Source: Oxalobacter paraformigenes
GTDB taxonomy: Bacteria; Pseudomonadota; Gammaproteobacteria; Burkholderiales; Burkholderiaceae_D
DNA: 64,000 nt
Reading direction: 5' to 3'
Assembly (NCBI RefSeq): GCF_000158475.2
Contig: NZ_KI392030.1
Span: forward strand, 267,628 to 331,627
Numbering within the stretch: the stretch's first letter is position 1; every line of letters starts with the position of its first letter. The notes beneath the pieces were generated by a model. It had not been told where the DNA came from and searched no databases. It worked only from the letters and a program-made list of their open reading frames with translations. Below, piece by piece: positions 1 through 9,045 of this stretch. Both the position numbers and the translations under genes were made by a program.

Positions 1-1
1 T

Positions 2-1657
2 CGCCATATTCTGGTCGATGAATTTCAGGATACGAACAATCTGCAATACAAGTGGCTGAAACTGATGGCAGGAAACAATACTGCCATCTTCGCAGTGGGT
101 GATGACGATCAGAGCATTTACGCTTTCCGGGGCGCCAATGTCGGCAATATGCTTTCTTTCCAGCATGATTTCAACGTCCAGAATCTGATCAGGCTTGAAC
201 AGAATTACCGTTCGCATGGCAATATACTGGAAGCGGCCAATACCCTGATTGCGCACAATACGCACCGCCTGGGCAAGAATCTTCATACCGATGCAGGAGA
301 GGGCGAACCGATCAGGGTATGCGAAGCCCCGTCTGACCTGAATGAAGTCCAGTGGATACTGGATGAAGTCAATCATTTGATAGGGGATGGCATGTCAAGA
401 AGCGAAATCGCTGTCCTTTATCGTTCCAATGCCCAGTCGCGGGTCATTGAGCACGGTCTTTTCAGTGCCGGTATTCCTTATCGGGTTTATGGCGGCCTGC
501 GTTTTTTCGAGCGGGCCGAAATCAAACACGCCATCGCTTATCTTCAACTGATCGACAATCCGGACAACAATGCCGCCTTTTTGAGAGTGGTCAATTTTCC
601 GGCGCGTGGCATAGGCGCAAGAACAGTCGAACAATTACAGGAAATGTCGCGGATACATGATGTTTCGCTTTATGGAGCCATTCCCTATGTTTCCGGCAAA
701 GCGGGGACGGCACTTGCTTCGTTTGTGCGCATTATCCAGACTATCCGGGCCGAAGTGAAAGAAATGAATTTGCCTTCACTGATACAAACCACGCTGGAGA
801 AAAGCGGTCTTCTTTTGCATTATCAGTCTGAAAAGGAAGGTGCGGACCGGATCGAAAACCTTGAACAGCTGGTTTCAGCCGCGACACTCTTTTTGTCAGA
901 AGAAGGGTTTTCTCTGGAGGCGCCGGCTCTTTTAACAGAAAAAATGACAGATGGCCTCAATGCCGGCAATCCTTTGCTGGCAGTCGATAGCGTTATTGGG
1001 GCGGATATTCCTCTTCCGATGATTATGTCACCGCTAGCCGCGTTTTTGACGCATGCCTCACTTGAAGCCGGGGAAAATCAGGCAGATGAAGGGCAGGATG
1101 CATTGCAGCTCATGACAGTGCATTCTGCCAAAGGGCTTGAATTCGATGCGGTTTTCATAACGGGTCTGGAAGAAGGACTGTTCCCTCACGAAAACAGTGC
1201 CCGGGAAGAAGATGGCCTTGAAGAAGAAAGACGTCTGATGTATGTGGCCATTACGCGCGCGAAAAAGCGGCTTTATCTCAGTTACGCACAAACACGGATG
1301 CTGCATGGCCAGATGCGCTATAACCTCTCTTCCCGGTTTTTCAGTGAATTGCCCGACAGGAATCTGAAATGGCTGACTCCCCGAAAACAGTCAATGTATT
1401 CTGGCATCCCGCAAAGGAAGCGTGAACCTGTCGCGCAGTTCGACAAGTCGTTTGCTGTTGAAAAACAGACTCCCGCGTCATTTGGCAGAAACAGCGAATG
1501 GCGGATTGGGGAAACCGTTTTTCACAAGAAATTCGGCGAAGGGGTGATTGTCAGTCTCGAAGGACAGGGAACAGCTGTTCGCGCCAACATCAATTTCGGG
1601 CGTCAGGGCATGAAATTGCTGGATTTGAGCATTGCCAAGCTGGAGCACGTTTCCTGA
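2..1657 (+). CDS. uvrD: ATP-dependent DNA helicase UvrD/PcrA type (5' end outside window)
   Basis: Superfamily 1A 3'-5' DNA helicase acting in nucleotide excision and mismatch repair. The open frame runs in from the window edge (551 codons visible), so the Walker A region and N-terminus are missing. Motif II (ILVDEFQDT) lies in the first 11 residues, followed by motif III (VGDDDQSIYAFRGA), NYRS of motif IV, motif V (LMTVHSAKGLEFDAVF) and motif VI (EEERRLMYVAITRAKKR). The last about 50 residues (GETVFHKKFGEG... NFGRQGMKLLDL) match the Tudor-like C-terminal domain of PcrA/UvrD, which separates it from Rep and RecB. It ends one base before the stop codon of the convergent hldE1, with no room for a terminator between them. 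Family call is very secure; the uvrD symbol is by domain layout. Confidence 0.95.
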   Translation, partial: RHILVDEFQDTNNLQYKWLKLMAGNNTAIFAVGDDDQSIYAFRGANVGNMLSFQHDFNVQNLIRLEQNYRSHGNILEAANTLIAHNTHRLGKNLHTDAGEGEPIRVCEAPSDLNEVQWILDEVNHLIGDGMSRSEIAVLYRSNAQSRVIEHGLFSAGIPYRVYGGLRFFERAEIKHAIAYLQLIDNPDNNAAFLRVVNFPARGIGARTVEQLQEMSRIHDVSLYGAIPYVSGKAGTALASFVRIIQTIRAEVKEMNLPSLIQTTLEKSGLLLHYQSEKEGADRIENLEQLVSAATLFLSEEGFSLEAPALLTEKMTDGLNAGNPLLAVDSVIGADIPLPMIMSPLAAFLTHASLEAGENQADEGQDALQLMTVHSAKGLEFDAVFITGLEEGLFPHENSAREEDGLEEERRLMYVAITRAKKRLYLSYAQTRMLHGQMRYNLSSRFFSELPDRNLKWLTPRKQSMYSGIPQRKREPVAQFDKSFAVEKQTPASFGRNSEWRIGETVFHKKFGEGVIVSLEGQGTAVRANINFGRQGMKLLDLSIAKLEHVS

Positions 1658-1658
1658 T

Positions 1659-2585
1659 TTAAGAAGGAAACAGTTCTTCCGACGTAACGGTGGCTGTGCC
1701 GAGTTTGCCGACGACAATGCCCGCGGCGCGGTTGGCAACATGCACCGCTTCGGCAACAGTCTTTCCCGAACCGATCATGGCGGCGAGCGTGGCAATAACC
1801 GTATCTCCTGCGCCTGATACATCGAAAACCTCACGCGCTACGGTCGGGATGTGAAGAACCTCGTCGGCACCGTATAAGGACATCCCTTCTTCAGAACGCG
1901 TGAGCAACAGATAGTCCAGATCGAGCGTTTTGCGCAATGCTTGCGCCTTGGCCGTCAGTTCGGCTTCATCTTTCCAGCTTCCGACAACTTCACGCAATTC
2001 AGATTTGTTCGGCGTCAGAAGGGTTGCGCCCTTGTATTTTGAAAAATCGTCGCCTTTCGGGTCGATCAGGGTGGTTTTCCCGGCTTTTTTTGCTTCTGCA
2101 ATCAGGCTGGCGACATGATCCAGTGCACCTTTCCCATAATCCGACAATACAACAATATCGTGCGTTGCCAGAAGAGAACGGTATTGCCGCAATTTGTCTT
2201 CCAGTACTTCATGAGTCGGTTTTTTTTCAAAATCCAGACGCAAAAGCTGCTGTTGCCGTCCGATTACCCGGAGTTTGACAGTGGTGGAGACCTCGGTGGA
2301 TGAATGAAGATAAGGGGCAATTCCTGACTGCCTGAGCATTTTTTCCACAGTCAATCCAGCCTCATCTTTTCCGACAATTCCCAAAAGACTGCAAGCGTTT
2401 CCCAGAGCGGCCACATTTCTGGCGACATTGGCAGCGCCACCGAGCCGTTCTTCATGCCTGCCTATCAGAACGACAGGGACGGGCGCTTCCGGTGAAATCC
2501 GGTTGACTTCCCCGAACCAGTAACGGTCGAGCATGATATCCCCTGCAATCAGAATGCGGGGGTTTTTAGCATTAATCTTGTCCAT
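1659..2585 (-). CDS. hldE1: D-glycero-beta-D-manno-heptose-7-phosphate kinase (RfaE1 type)
   Basis: PfkB-family sugar kinase, 308 residues, phosphorylating D-glycero-D-manno-heptose-7-phosphate at C1 for the ADP-heptose used in LPS inner core. The N-terminal motif ILIAGDIMLDRYWFGEV, the G-rich AARNVAALG segment, and the PfkB signature near the end (GAGD at residues 258-261, D261 the expected catalytic base) are visible. It has only the kinase half of the bifunctional enterobacterial HldE; the adenylyltransferase domain is absent, so a separate rfaE2/hldC gene is expected elsewhere. It is the last gene of the leftward block with lapA and lapB. The alternative, another PfkB kinase, is less likely because of the LPS-related neighbours. 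Confidence 0.9.
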   Translation of the reverse strand: MDKINAKNPRILIAGDIMLDRYWFGEVNRISPEAPVPVVLIGRHEERLGGAANVARNVAALGNACSLLGIVGKDEAGLTVEKMLRQSGIAPYLHSSTEVSTTVKLRVIGRQQQLLRLDFEKKPTHEVLEDKLRQYRSLLATHDIVVLSDYGKGALDHVASLIAEAKKAGKTTLIDPKGDDFSKYKGATLLTPNKSELREVVGSWKDEAELTAKAQALRKTLDLDYLLLTRSEEGMSLYGADEVLHIPTVAREVFDVSGAGDTVIATLAAMIGSGKTVAEAVHVANRAAGIVVGKLGTATVTSEELFPS

Positions 2586-2644
2586 GATAAGTCAATGTAC
2601 ACATGAGGTCGGTTCGCAAACGGTGAGAGGCTGCCATGAAGATA

Positions 2645-3820
2645 TTATGCCGACAGCTTCATTTCTTCCACCCGTTTGGGGGGGTAGGTTTCCCACTGAT
2701 GGCAGCCGGGGCATTGCCAGTAAAACTGGCGTGCTTCAAAACCGCAATGATCGCACTGATAGCGCGACAGTTTGGAAGCGTATCGTTGTACCAGATTGCG
2801 GACAAAGGAAAGATCCTGCCGGATTTCCGGCGGGACGACAAGCAACTGCGCTTCGAGCAGTTTGTCCAGCCCGAGCAGTGTCGGCGTCCTTCTCAGTTCG
2901 TCATGCACCAGTGTATTGGCCGCCTCAACGCCATCGTGTTTTAAAACGGCCTTGAAGAGGACTTCGAGCAGGTCAATTGACGCGGTTTCCGCCAGATAAG
3001 ACTTCAAAAGACTGATACCTTCCTGAGGGCGTTCAACTGCCTGATATCCTTCCATCAGGCGTTGTGCGGCAAGAACGGTATGCGGCATGCTTTGTTTTTC
3101 AACCCGCCTCCAGGCGGTCAATGCCTCTTCAGGTTTTCCCAGGGCCATCAGGGCATCTCCCGTCAGGATAGTAGCGCGCACACTCATGCGGTCGATTGAA
3201 ATGGCGGTTTCCAGTAAGGGAAGGGCTTTTTCCGGATGCGTATTGACGAGTTCGTCTTCCGCCAATTCACAGTAAAACTGGGCAATCTGTTTGTTCCGGC
3301 TTCCGGTTCCCGAATTTTGCAATGCTTTTGCCGCGTCAATGGCTTGTTCCCATTCTTTTTCACGCTGGAAGATTTCCAGCAGGGCGCGGCGCGCCTGAAT
3401 GGAATAAGGCGTTTCGGTCAATTCCTGAAAAACTTCTTCTGCGCGGTCGAGCAGACCGGCTTTCAGGAAATCCTGACCCAGTTCATACTGGGCCTGCATG
3501 CGCTGTTCAGGCGGCAGATCGGGACGCAGCAGCAGATTCTGGTGCATACGGATGGCACGTTCTGTTTCACCGCGGCGCCGGAACAGATTGCCCAGCGCAA
3601 AATGCAGATCGGCCGTTTCCGGATCCAGTTTGACAATTTCGATAAAAGCGTCAATCGCCTTGTCGGGCTGTTCGTTCAGCAGAAAGTTCAGGCCTTTGAA
3701 ATAACCTTTCGGCAGACTGCGCGATTCGGATAACAGTTGCTTGATATCGATACGTGCCGCTATCCAGCCAAGCCCGAAAAACAGGGGAATGCTCAGCAAC
3801 CACCAGATTTCGAATTCCAT
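2645..3820 (-). CDS. lapB: Lipopolysaccharide assembly protein LapB (YciM)
   Basis: LapB is an inner-membrane-anchored TPR protein that, with FtsH, controls LpxC turnover and so the LPS/phospholipid balance. This 391-residue protein has an N-terminal membrane segment at about residues 5-22, a long run of TPR-like helices (about 45-330), and a C-terminal rubredoxin-like metal knuckle with C356, C359, C370 and C373 (CDHC ... CPGC). This layout is diagnostic of LapB. It starts 17 bases after the stop of lapA and precedes hldE1, the standard betaproteobacterial order, so co-transcription is likely. Confidence 0.95.
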   Translation of the reverse strand: MEFEIWWLLSIPLFFGLGWIAARIDIKQLLSESRSLPKGYFKGLNFLLNEQPDKAIDAFIEIVKLDPETADLHFALGNLFRRRGETERAIRMHQNLLLRPDLPPEQRMQAQYELGQDFLKAGLLDRAEEVFQELTETPYSIQARRALLEIFQREKEWEQAIDAAKALQNSGTGSRNKQIAQFYCELAEDELVNTHPEKALPLLETAISIDRMSVRATILTGDALMALGKPEEALTAWRRVEKQSMPHTVLAAQRLMEGYQAVERPQEGISLLKSYLAETASIDLLEVLFKAVLKHDGVEAANTLVHDELRRTPTLLGLDKLLEAQLLVVPPEIRQDLSFVRNLVQRYASKLSRYQCDHCGFEARQFYWQCPGCHQWETYPPKRVEEMKLSA

Positions 3821-3837
3821 AAAGTTTCTAAAATTAA

Positions 3838-4155
3838 CTAGTCAATGTTTGTACCGGAAGCCGCCTGAGTCGAAGGTGCCCCCGTTTTTTTCGACGTTTC
3901 TTTGGCCAGTTCCATTTCCTCGATTTTTTTTCTTTGTCGTGTCAGATCGCGCCGGTTCCGGAAAATCATGGGCATCATTGCCAGCAGACCCAGAATACAA
4001 CCTGCAATAAAGAAGCACAACACGATCAGGACTAGTGGACCTCGAAGCTCATAACCCCAAAAAAAGTATAAAGCGGTTTCCTGTGTATTTTTCAGCGCAA
4101 GCACGAAAAAAAAGATGAAAAGAACCAGTGCTATTATACGAGACAACCATTTCAT
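3838..4155 (-). CDS. lapA: Lipopolysaccharide assembly protein LapA-like (DUF1049)
   Basis: Small inner-membrane protein of 105 residues with two hydrophobic segments (about residues 4-21 and 37-60) followed by a basic, coiled-coil-like cytoplasmic tail. The pattern MKWLSRIIALVLF ... ALKNTQ ... is typical of LapA/DUF1049. The frame is open further upstream, to 4272, but the ATG at 4153-4155 is preferred: it has an AGGACAGG ribosome site a few bases upstream and begins exactly at the conserved membrane segment, whereas the longer form would run through the terminator hairpin of ihfB. Its exact role beside LapB is less defined than that of LapB. Confidence 0.88.
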   Translation of the reverse strand: MKWLSRIIALVLFIFFFVLALKNTQETALYFFWGYELRGPLVLIVLCFFIAGCILGLLAMMPMIFRNRRDLTRQRKKIEEMELAKETSKKTGAPSTQAASGTNID

Positions 4156-4219
4156 AATCCTGTCCTTGTAATGGAAACGGCAAGCCGGGTCAGTTTGGGG
4201 GAAATTGATGATTGTACGT

Positions 4220-4249
4220 GAAAAAGGGCATCCGAAGATGCCCTTTTTC
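4220..4249 (-). terminator. Rho-independent terminator after ihfB
   Basis: Perfect 13-bp stem (gaaaaagggcatc at 4220-4232 against 4237-4249) closed by a CGAA tetraloop, with A/T tracts on both sides so that it could work in either direction. It lies between ihfB and lapA, inside the leftward block, so lapA-lapB-hldE1 must rely on read-through or on a promoter of their own. Confidence 0.85.
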
Positions 4250-4277
4250 ACCAGGAAGCTTAATGGACGCAAGACAA

Positions 4278-4571
4278 TCAGTCCGATTTCGCCGCTGTGT
4301 CGACCCGCTGGCGCAATTCCTTTCCGGGTTTGAAGTGAGGCACCCGTTTTTCTTCTACCATCACTTTTTCCCCGGAACGGGGATTGCGGCCGATTCGTGG
4401 AGGACGAACGCTCAATGCAAAACTGCCAAAACCGCGAATTTCGATACGCTGACCGTCGGCCAAAGCGTCGGCCATGGCGTCCAGTATGGTTTTTACTGTC
4501 AATTCGGCGTCTTTAGCCAGCAATTGAGGATAGCTGTTCGCCAAAGAAACGATCAATTCGGATTTGGTCAT
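4278..4571 (-). CDS. ihfB: Integration host factor subunit beta
   Basis: 97-residue HU/IHF-family DNA-bending protein; with IHF alpha it forms the nucleoid protein that bends DNA at promoters and recombination sites. The start [17 protein letters not shown], the central [12 protein letters not shown] strand and the beta-arm with its intercalating proline ([10 protein letters not shown]) are all present and full length. It lies 13 bases after rpsA, the usual arrangement in proteobacteria, and is followed by a strong terminator. Confidence 0.96.
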   Translation of the reverse strand: MTKSELIVSLANSYPQLLAKDAELTVKTILDAMADALADGQRIEIRGFGSFALSVRPPRIGRNPRSGEKVMVEEKRVPHFKPGKELRQRVDTAAKSD

Positions 4572-4584
4572 CTCGCACTCTTGA

Positions 4585-6294
4585 TTATTGCTTGTTGTCG
4601 AATTTCGCTTTCAGCAAAGCGCCCAGACTGGTCATGCCGGAAGCAGCACTGGAATCGTTCTGGATTTTTTGCATGGCTTCCTGGGTTTCCATCTGGTCTT
4701 TTGCCTTGATCGACAGTTGAAGAGTACGGGATTTGCGATCAATATTGATGATCATGACGTCGAGCTTGTCGCCAACTTTCAAATGGGTGCCGGCATCTTC
4801 AACACGGTCGCGCGAAATTTCCGATGCGCGCAAATAACCTTCGACATCGTCATTCAGCTGAATGACAGCGCCTTTCGGTTCAACCGATTTGACAGTGCCG
4901 GATACGACAGTACCTTTGTCATTCATGGCGATATAGTTATTGAAGGGATCGCCTTCCAGCTGTTTGACGCCCAGCGAAACGCGTTCGCGTTCGACATCGA
5001 TTGCCAGAACGACCGCTTCCAGTTCGTCGCCTTTCTTGAAATTGTGAACGGCTGTTTCGCCCGGTTCTGTCCAGGACAGATCGGAGAGATGAACCAGACC
5101 GTCGATATTGCCCGGCAAGCCAATGAATACGCCGAAGTCGGTGATGGACTTGATAGCGCCGCTGACTTTGTCGCCTTTCTTGTGGGTTTCGGCAAATTCC
5201 TCCCACGGGTTCGGCTTGCACTGTTTCATGCCCAGGCTGATGCGACGGCGTTCTTCATCAATTTCCAGAACCATGACTTCGACTTCATCGCCCAGCTTGA
5301 CAACCTTGTTCGGTGCGACGTTCTTGTTGGTCCAGTCCATTTCGGAAACGTGTACCAGACCTTCAATACCTTGTTCGACTTCGACGAAAGCACCGTAATC
5401 GGTCAGGTTGGTTACCTTGCCGAACAGGCGGGTGCCTTGCGGATAACGACGGGAAAGACCAGTCCAGGGATCGTCCCCCAGCTGTTTGACGCCCAGGGAA
5501 ACCCGGTTTTTTTCCTGATCGTATTTCAGGACCTTGGCGGTGATTTCCTGACCGACTGTCAGCATTTCGGACGGATGGCGGACGCGACGCCATGCGAGAT
5601 CGGTAATATGCAGCAGGCCGTCGATACCGCCCAGGTCAATGAAAGCGCCGTAGTCGGTAATGTTCTTGACGACGCCGTTTACGATGGTGCCTTCTTTCAG
5701 GGTTTCCATCAGTTTCTGGCGTTCTTCTCCCATGGACGCTTCAACGACAGCGCGACGGGACAGCACAACGTTGTTGCGTTTGCGGTCCAGTTTGATGACC
5801 TTGAATTCCAGGGTTTTGCCTTCATAAGGCGTGGTGTCCTTGACAGGACGGGTATCGACCAGGGAACCCGGCAGGAAAGCACGGATGCCGTTGGTCAGAA
5901 CGGTCAGACCGCCCTTGACTTTTCCGTTAACGGTACCGGTAACGATTTCACCCGATTCCATGGCTTTTTCAAGCGCCAGCCAGGAGGCCAGACGTTTGGC
6001 TTTGTCACGTGACAGGATGGTGTCGCCATAACCGTTTTCAAGCGATTCGATAGCGACGGAGACGTAATCTCCGACATTGACTTCCAGTTCGCCGACATCG
6101 TTTTTAAACTCGTCGATAGGAATAAAGGACTCGGATTTCAGGCCGGCATTGACGACGACGAAATTATGGTCGATACGAACGACTTCGGCTGAAATGACTT
6201 CGCCGGAACGCATATCGTGACGTACAAGCGATTCTTCAAATAAAGCGGCAAAACTTTCCATTCCGGAATCTTGGGTGGATGCAACAGTAGGCAT
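4585..6294 (-). CDS. rpsA: 30S ribosomal protein S1
   Basis: 569 residues with six S1 (OB-fold) RNA-binding repeats at about residues 30-105, 120-185, 205-275, 290-360, 377-447 and 465-535; repeats 3-6 carry the characteristic DYGAF and GLVH/GLLH motifs. S1 recruits structured or weak Shine-Dalgarno mRNAs to the 30S subunit. The start (ATG at 6294) gives an N-terminus with the conserved [11 protein letters not shown] segment that binds ribosomal S2. It sits between cmk and ihfB as in most proteobacteria. S1 synthesis is autoregulated through its leader in E. coli; here a 112-base leader separates it from cmk, but I see no clear signal there. Confidence 0.98.
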   Translation of the reverse strand: MPTVASTQDSGMESFAALFEESLVRHDMRSGEVISAEVVRIDHNFVVVNAGLKSESFIPIDEFKNDVGELEVNVGDYVSVAIESLENGYGDTILSRDKAKRLASWLALEKAMESGEIVTGTVNGKVKGGLTVLTNGIRAFLPGSLVDTRPVKDTTPYEGKTLEFKVIKLDRKRNNVVLSRRAVVEASMGEERQKLMETLKEGTIVNGVVKNITDYGAFIDLGGIDGLLHITDLAWRRVRHPSEMLTVGQEITAKVLKYDQEKNRVSLGVKQLGDDPWTGLSRRYPQGTRLFGKVTNLTDYGAFVEVEQGIEGLVHVSEMDWTNKNVAPNKVVKLGDEVEVMVLEIDEERRRISLGMKQCKPNPWEEFAETHKKGDKVSGAIKSITDFGVFIGLPGNIDGLVHLSDLSWTEPGETAVHNFKKGDELEAVVLAIDVERERVSLGVKQLEGDPFNNYIAMNDKGTVVSGTVKSVEPKGAVIQLNDDVEGYLRASEISRDRVEDAGTHLKVGDKLDVMIINIDRKSRTLQLSIKAKDQMETQEAMQKIQNDSSAASGMTSLGALLKAKFDNKQ

Positions 6295-6406
6295 ATATTA
6301 ATTGTGAAAAACCGGTTATCTCAGAGAGAATAAAGCCGGGTTAGGTTTTATGAATACCCGAAAAGGCCTTGCACCTTGGACGGGGCCAAAAAAGACCGGT
6401 ACGATC

Positions 6407-7090
6407 TTAACTGCAATTATTACTTTTCTGAACGAACAAACGGAAAATGCGTTCAACGGTTTCATCTATACTCATGACGGATGAATCGAGGGTCACAGCA
6501 TCCACAGCCGGAACAAGCGGCGCTTCCTTGCGTTCTGTATCCCGACGGTCTCGTTCGATCAAATCTCTTCGCAGACTATCCATGTTATCAGAAATTCCTT
6601 TTTCCAACAACTGCTTATATCTTCTTTCAGCACGGACGTCCACGCTGGCGGTCAAAAAAATTTTAAGCTCGGCGTCGGGAAAAACGACAGTACCCATATC
6701 GCGGCCATCCGCAACCAGACCGGGCGCTTTCCGGAATCCGGTCTGCAAATTGATCAGGGCGCGTCGCACGACAGGAAAAGCAGCGATTTTTGAGGCCATG
6801 TTTCCGATGGCTTCAGTACGGATAGCGTCGGTTACCTCTTCTTTTTCCAGAAAAATCCGCTGTTTTTCGAAATGGCAGGGTAAACTAGATGCAATCGAAG
6901 CGATTTGACCGGTATCATCCGGATTTATACCGGATCGCATTACGGATAGAGCCGTCAGGCGATACAATGCACCGGAATCGAGATAGTGAAAGTGAAGTTT
7001 CCCGGCAAGTATTTGCGCTACGGTGCCTTTTCCCGAAGCGGTAGGGCCATCAATGGTAATGACGGGAATGTTCATGGATGAGTTTGACAC
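6407..7090 (-). CDS. cmk: Cytidylate kinase
   Basis: CMP/dCMP kinase of 227 residues (about the family size), making CDP/dCDP for nucleic acids and phospholipids. The P-loop GPTASGKGT lies at residues 15-23, and GRDMGTVVFPDA and the RDRRDTERKEAPL lid segment are clear. Two starts are possible: GTG at 7090 or ATG at 7075 (residue 6); neither has a good ribosome site, and the ATG lies closest to the conserved IPVITIDGPTASGKG start. First gene of the rpsA block. In many relatives aroA or other aromatic genes lie upstream, whereas here the next gene is the divergent zapB-like gene. Confidence 0.95.
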   Translation of the reverse strand: MSNSSMNIPVITIDGPTASGKGTVAQILAGKLHFHYLDSGALYRLTALSVMRSGINPDDTGQIASIASSLPCHFEKQRIFLEKEEVTDAIRTEAIGNMASKIAAFPVVRRALINLQTGFRKAPGLVADGRDMGTVVFPDAELKIFLTASVDVRAERRYKQLLEKGISDNMDSLRRDLIERDRRDTERKEAPLVPAVDAVTLDSSVMSIDETVERIFRLFVQKSNNCS

Positions 7091-7296
7091 GGTTATGAGT
7101 TATCGGGTGAAATGAAAAATTCCAGCTTCGGCGCTCGTGATTAACGACATATTATTCGGATTGAACAAAATATTTCTGAGTAATATCCGTGCAGAGTTAG
7201 AATTTGGGGTAAAAATGGTACACAAGAGAACGTTATCGTGCAACCAGTCGTTTTTTACCGGTTTGACAACCTTAATTTCTACTGCGACATTTGAAA

Positions 7297-7515
7297 ATGA
7301 TTTCAGAATTTGACTTATTGTCGGAAAAAATCAGTCAATTGGCTAGCTTAACTCATGCCTTGAGAAGAGAAAATGCCGATTTGAGATTGAAGAACACGGA
7401 ATTGAAACTGGAAAACCAGCAACTGGCAGAGCGGATGGAAAGTGCCCGCCAGCGGGTATCTTCCCTGATACAGACGTTGCCAGTAGCGGCTAGCGAAGAG
7501 GAGGCCGTTAAATGA
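7297..7515 (+). CDS. ZapB-like coiled-coil protein (TIGR02449/DUF904 type)
   Basis: 72-residue, almost entirely helical protein with a heptad pattern (about residues 5-60) rich in Leu, Glu and Asn, resembling the small coiled-coil proteins encoded just before zapA in betaproteobacteria, which are related to the division factor ZapB. The ATG at 7297 is preferred over the TTG at 7291. Its stop overlaps the zapA start (ATGA), so the two are translationally coupled, which supports a role in Z-ring assembly. The function is inferred from neighbourhood and coiled-coil character, not from catalytic residues. Confidence 0.8.
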   Translation: MISEFDLLSEKISQLASLTHALRRENADLRLKNTELKLENQQLAERMESARQRVSSLIQTLPVAASEEEAVK

Positions 7516-7823
7516 TACAGATTGATGTGACCATTATGGGGCAATCTTATCGGCTGGCATGCAGGGAAGAAGAAGAAAAGAAATTAAGGGAAGCCGTTGC
7601 CTATCTCGATGGGAAAATGTGCGCCATCCGCGACGCCGGAAAAATACGGGGAAATGACAGGATCGCGGTAATGGCGTCACTGGCTATCGCGGCGGAATTA
7701 TTGTCAACGAAATCGCCGAATGGCCCTTTGTCCGAAATGACTATGGCGGAAATCAAGCAGAAAATGGATGCCATGAACAATGTGCTGGATCAAGCGCTGA
7801 TCCCCCAGGAAGATCTTTTCTGA
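7512..7823 (+). CDS. zapA: Cell division protein ZapA
   Basis: 103-residue FtsZ-associated protein that cross-links FtsZ filaments. The N-terminal domain (residues 1-45: IDVTIMGQSYRLACREEEE, then LREAVAYLD) and the C-terminal coiled coil have the standard ZapA pattern, including the RIAVMASLAIAAELL segment. It overlaps the preceding coiled-coil gene by four bases and is followed by 6S RNA, an order seen widely in proteobacteria. Confidence 0.95.
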   Translation: MIQIDVTIMGQSYRLACREEEEKKLREAVAYLDGKMCAIRDAGKIRGNDRIAVMASLAIAAELLSTKSPNGPLSEMTMAEIKQKMDAMNNVLDQALIPQEDLF

Positions 7824-7851
7824 CACGGTGCAAATTTCCGGAATAAAGTGG

Positions 7852-7879
7852 TTGACAGAAGTTCTTATTGAGGTAGACT
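7852..7879 (+). promoter_or_regulatory. Promoter of 6S RNA
   Basis: A perfect -35 box TTGACA (7852-7857) and a -10 box TAGACT (7874-7879) with a 16-base spacer place the start at about 7886, exactly at the 5' strand of the 6S closing helix. Confidence 0.8.
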
Positions 7880-7885
7880 GAAACT

Positions 7886-8060
7886 ACCCTGCGGTGTTCG
7901 TGATTGTCATATATTCTTTGAACCATTTCTGAGCACAGGTTGCGGAATTTTGTTGGATGGGCGTGCGCATCGCTCGTTCGATGAACCCGAAGTCCGACTT
8001 ACCGTGACCACCTTGAACCTTCGGTTCAAGATGCCGACATAGCGGCACAGGCGGGGTTCC
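7886..8060 (+). ncRNA. ssrS: 6S RNA
   Basis: 6S RNA mimics an open promoter and sequesters sigma-70 RNA polymerase when growth slows. The start ACCCTGC (7886-7892) pairs with GCGGGGT (8051-8057) to form the closing helix, giving a molecule of about 175 bases. The 3' half contains the conserved segment accaccttgaaccttcggt, a tight hairpin, then a stretch resembling the E. coli 6S 3' arm. A sigma-70 promoter precedes it and a strong terminator follows. Position after zapA is the usual one; the formyltetrahydrofolate cyclo-ligase gene (fau/ygfA) that commonly follows is not here. Confidence 0.92.
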
Positions 8061-8069
8061 ATTGGCGAT

Positions 8070-8099
8070 CGGCTGCATGCAACATGCAGCCGGTTTTTT
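8070..8099 (+). terminator. Terminator of the 6S RNA transcription unit
   Basis: 10-bp perfect stem (cggctgcatg at 8070-8079, 8083-8092) with a 3-base loop, followed by a run of six T (8094-8099). Converges on the end of ghrA. Confidence 0.88.
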
Positions 8100-8115
8100 A
8101 TGACAAAACCGTTTT

Positions 8116-9045
8116 TCAGTATCCTTTTTGACGATTGACTTCGGAAGTCAGCGTTTCGCCTCTTTCAAATGCGTGGACGTAACTGGCGACCTGTTCCACC
8201 GTTTCACGACAGATTGTCAATGCCCCGATATGGGGCGTAATTGTAATGTTGTCGTTGTTCCAGAAAGGATGATCGTGTGGAAGCGGTTCCTTGCTGGTGA
8301 CATCGAGAGTGGCTGCCCGGAGCATTCCGCTTTTTAAGGCATCCAGCAGATCGTTGTCAATCAGATGGGCACCTCGCCCCGCATTGATCAGATAGGCGCC
8401 TCGTTGAAGCTGGCGGAAGAGGTCCAGATTGAGGATGCCTGTCGTTTCGGCCGTGAGCGGTAAAAGGCATACCAGTATCCTGACGTTTTTGAGAAACGCC
8501 GACAGCTGGTCCCTGCCGAAATAGCCGTCAACATCAGTCATGATCTTTTTGTGACGGCTCCAGCCCCGGATGGGGAATCCGAATGGCTTGAGCGCTTGTG
8601 CGACAGCGGTTCCCATGATTCCCATGCCCATGATGCCGACGGTAAAGTCTTCACGTTGGTAAGGTTCCAGCGTTTCCCAGATTCCGTTTCTTGCCTGCCT
8701 GTCGTATTCGTCAAAACGGCGGAAGTACCGGAGTACGGAGTGCGTAACGTATTCAGCCATCTGAATGGCCATGCCCGCATCTTCCAGGCGAAAAATAGGA
8801 ACCCCGGCCGGAATGACATGGCTTAAGGACAACAGGGAATCGACTCCTGCAGCAAGGTTGAAAATGGCTTTTAGCCCCGTTCTGTTCCGGAACAGCGCTT
8901 CGGGAGGGTGCCAGACCAGTGCATAGTCCGCCGGATCGCTGTCGCCTTCACGCCATAAGCGGATATCGGCCTCGGGCAAGGCGGCAGCCAGTTTCGGCAG
9001 CCATTCGGCAGGATTTTCACCTTCGTTATAATACAGAATGCGCAT
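8116..9045 (-). CDS. ghrA: Glyoxylate/hydroxypyruvate reductase A
   Basis: 309-residue D-isomer-specific 2-hydroxyacid dehydrogenase, predicted to reduce glyoxylate to glycolate and hydroxypyruvate to glycerate with NAD(P)H. The Rossmann motif GIMGMGIMG, the catalytic Arg in [10 protein letters not shown], Glu in TSKEPLP and His in TPHIGA are all present; the N-terminus (YYNEGE) and length suit GhrA rather than SerA or PdxB. The ATG at 9045 has a GGAGG site 8-12 bases upstream and starts inside the last codons of bioB, so it is coupled to the biotin operon. If the host is an oxalate degrader, glyoxylate handling would be relevant; that link is inference. Confidence 0.88.
   Translation of the reverse strand: MRILYYNEGENPAEWLPKLAAALPEADIRLWREGDSDPADYALVWHPPEALFRNRTGLKAIFNLAAGVDSLLSLSHVIPAGVPIFRLEDAGMAIQMAEYVTHSVLRYFRRFDEYDRQARNGIWETLEPYQREDFTVGIMGMGIMGTAVAQALKPFGFPIRGWSRHKKIMTDVDGYFGRDQLSAFLKNVRILVCLLPLTAETTGILNLDLFRQLQRGAYLINAGRGAHLIDNDLLDALKSGMLRAATLDVTSKEPLPHDHPFWNNDNITITPHIGALTICRETVEQVASYVHAFERGETLTSEVNRQKGY

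Noticed and set aside
4588-6012. 474-codon frame antisense to rpsA
   Set aside because: Exactly opposite a certain ribosomal protein gene with strong codon bias; composition (Phe, Asn, Asp rich) follows from complementing rpsA; no family motif or ribosome site.
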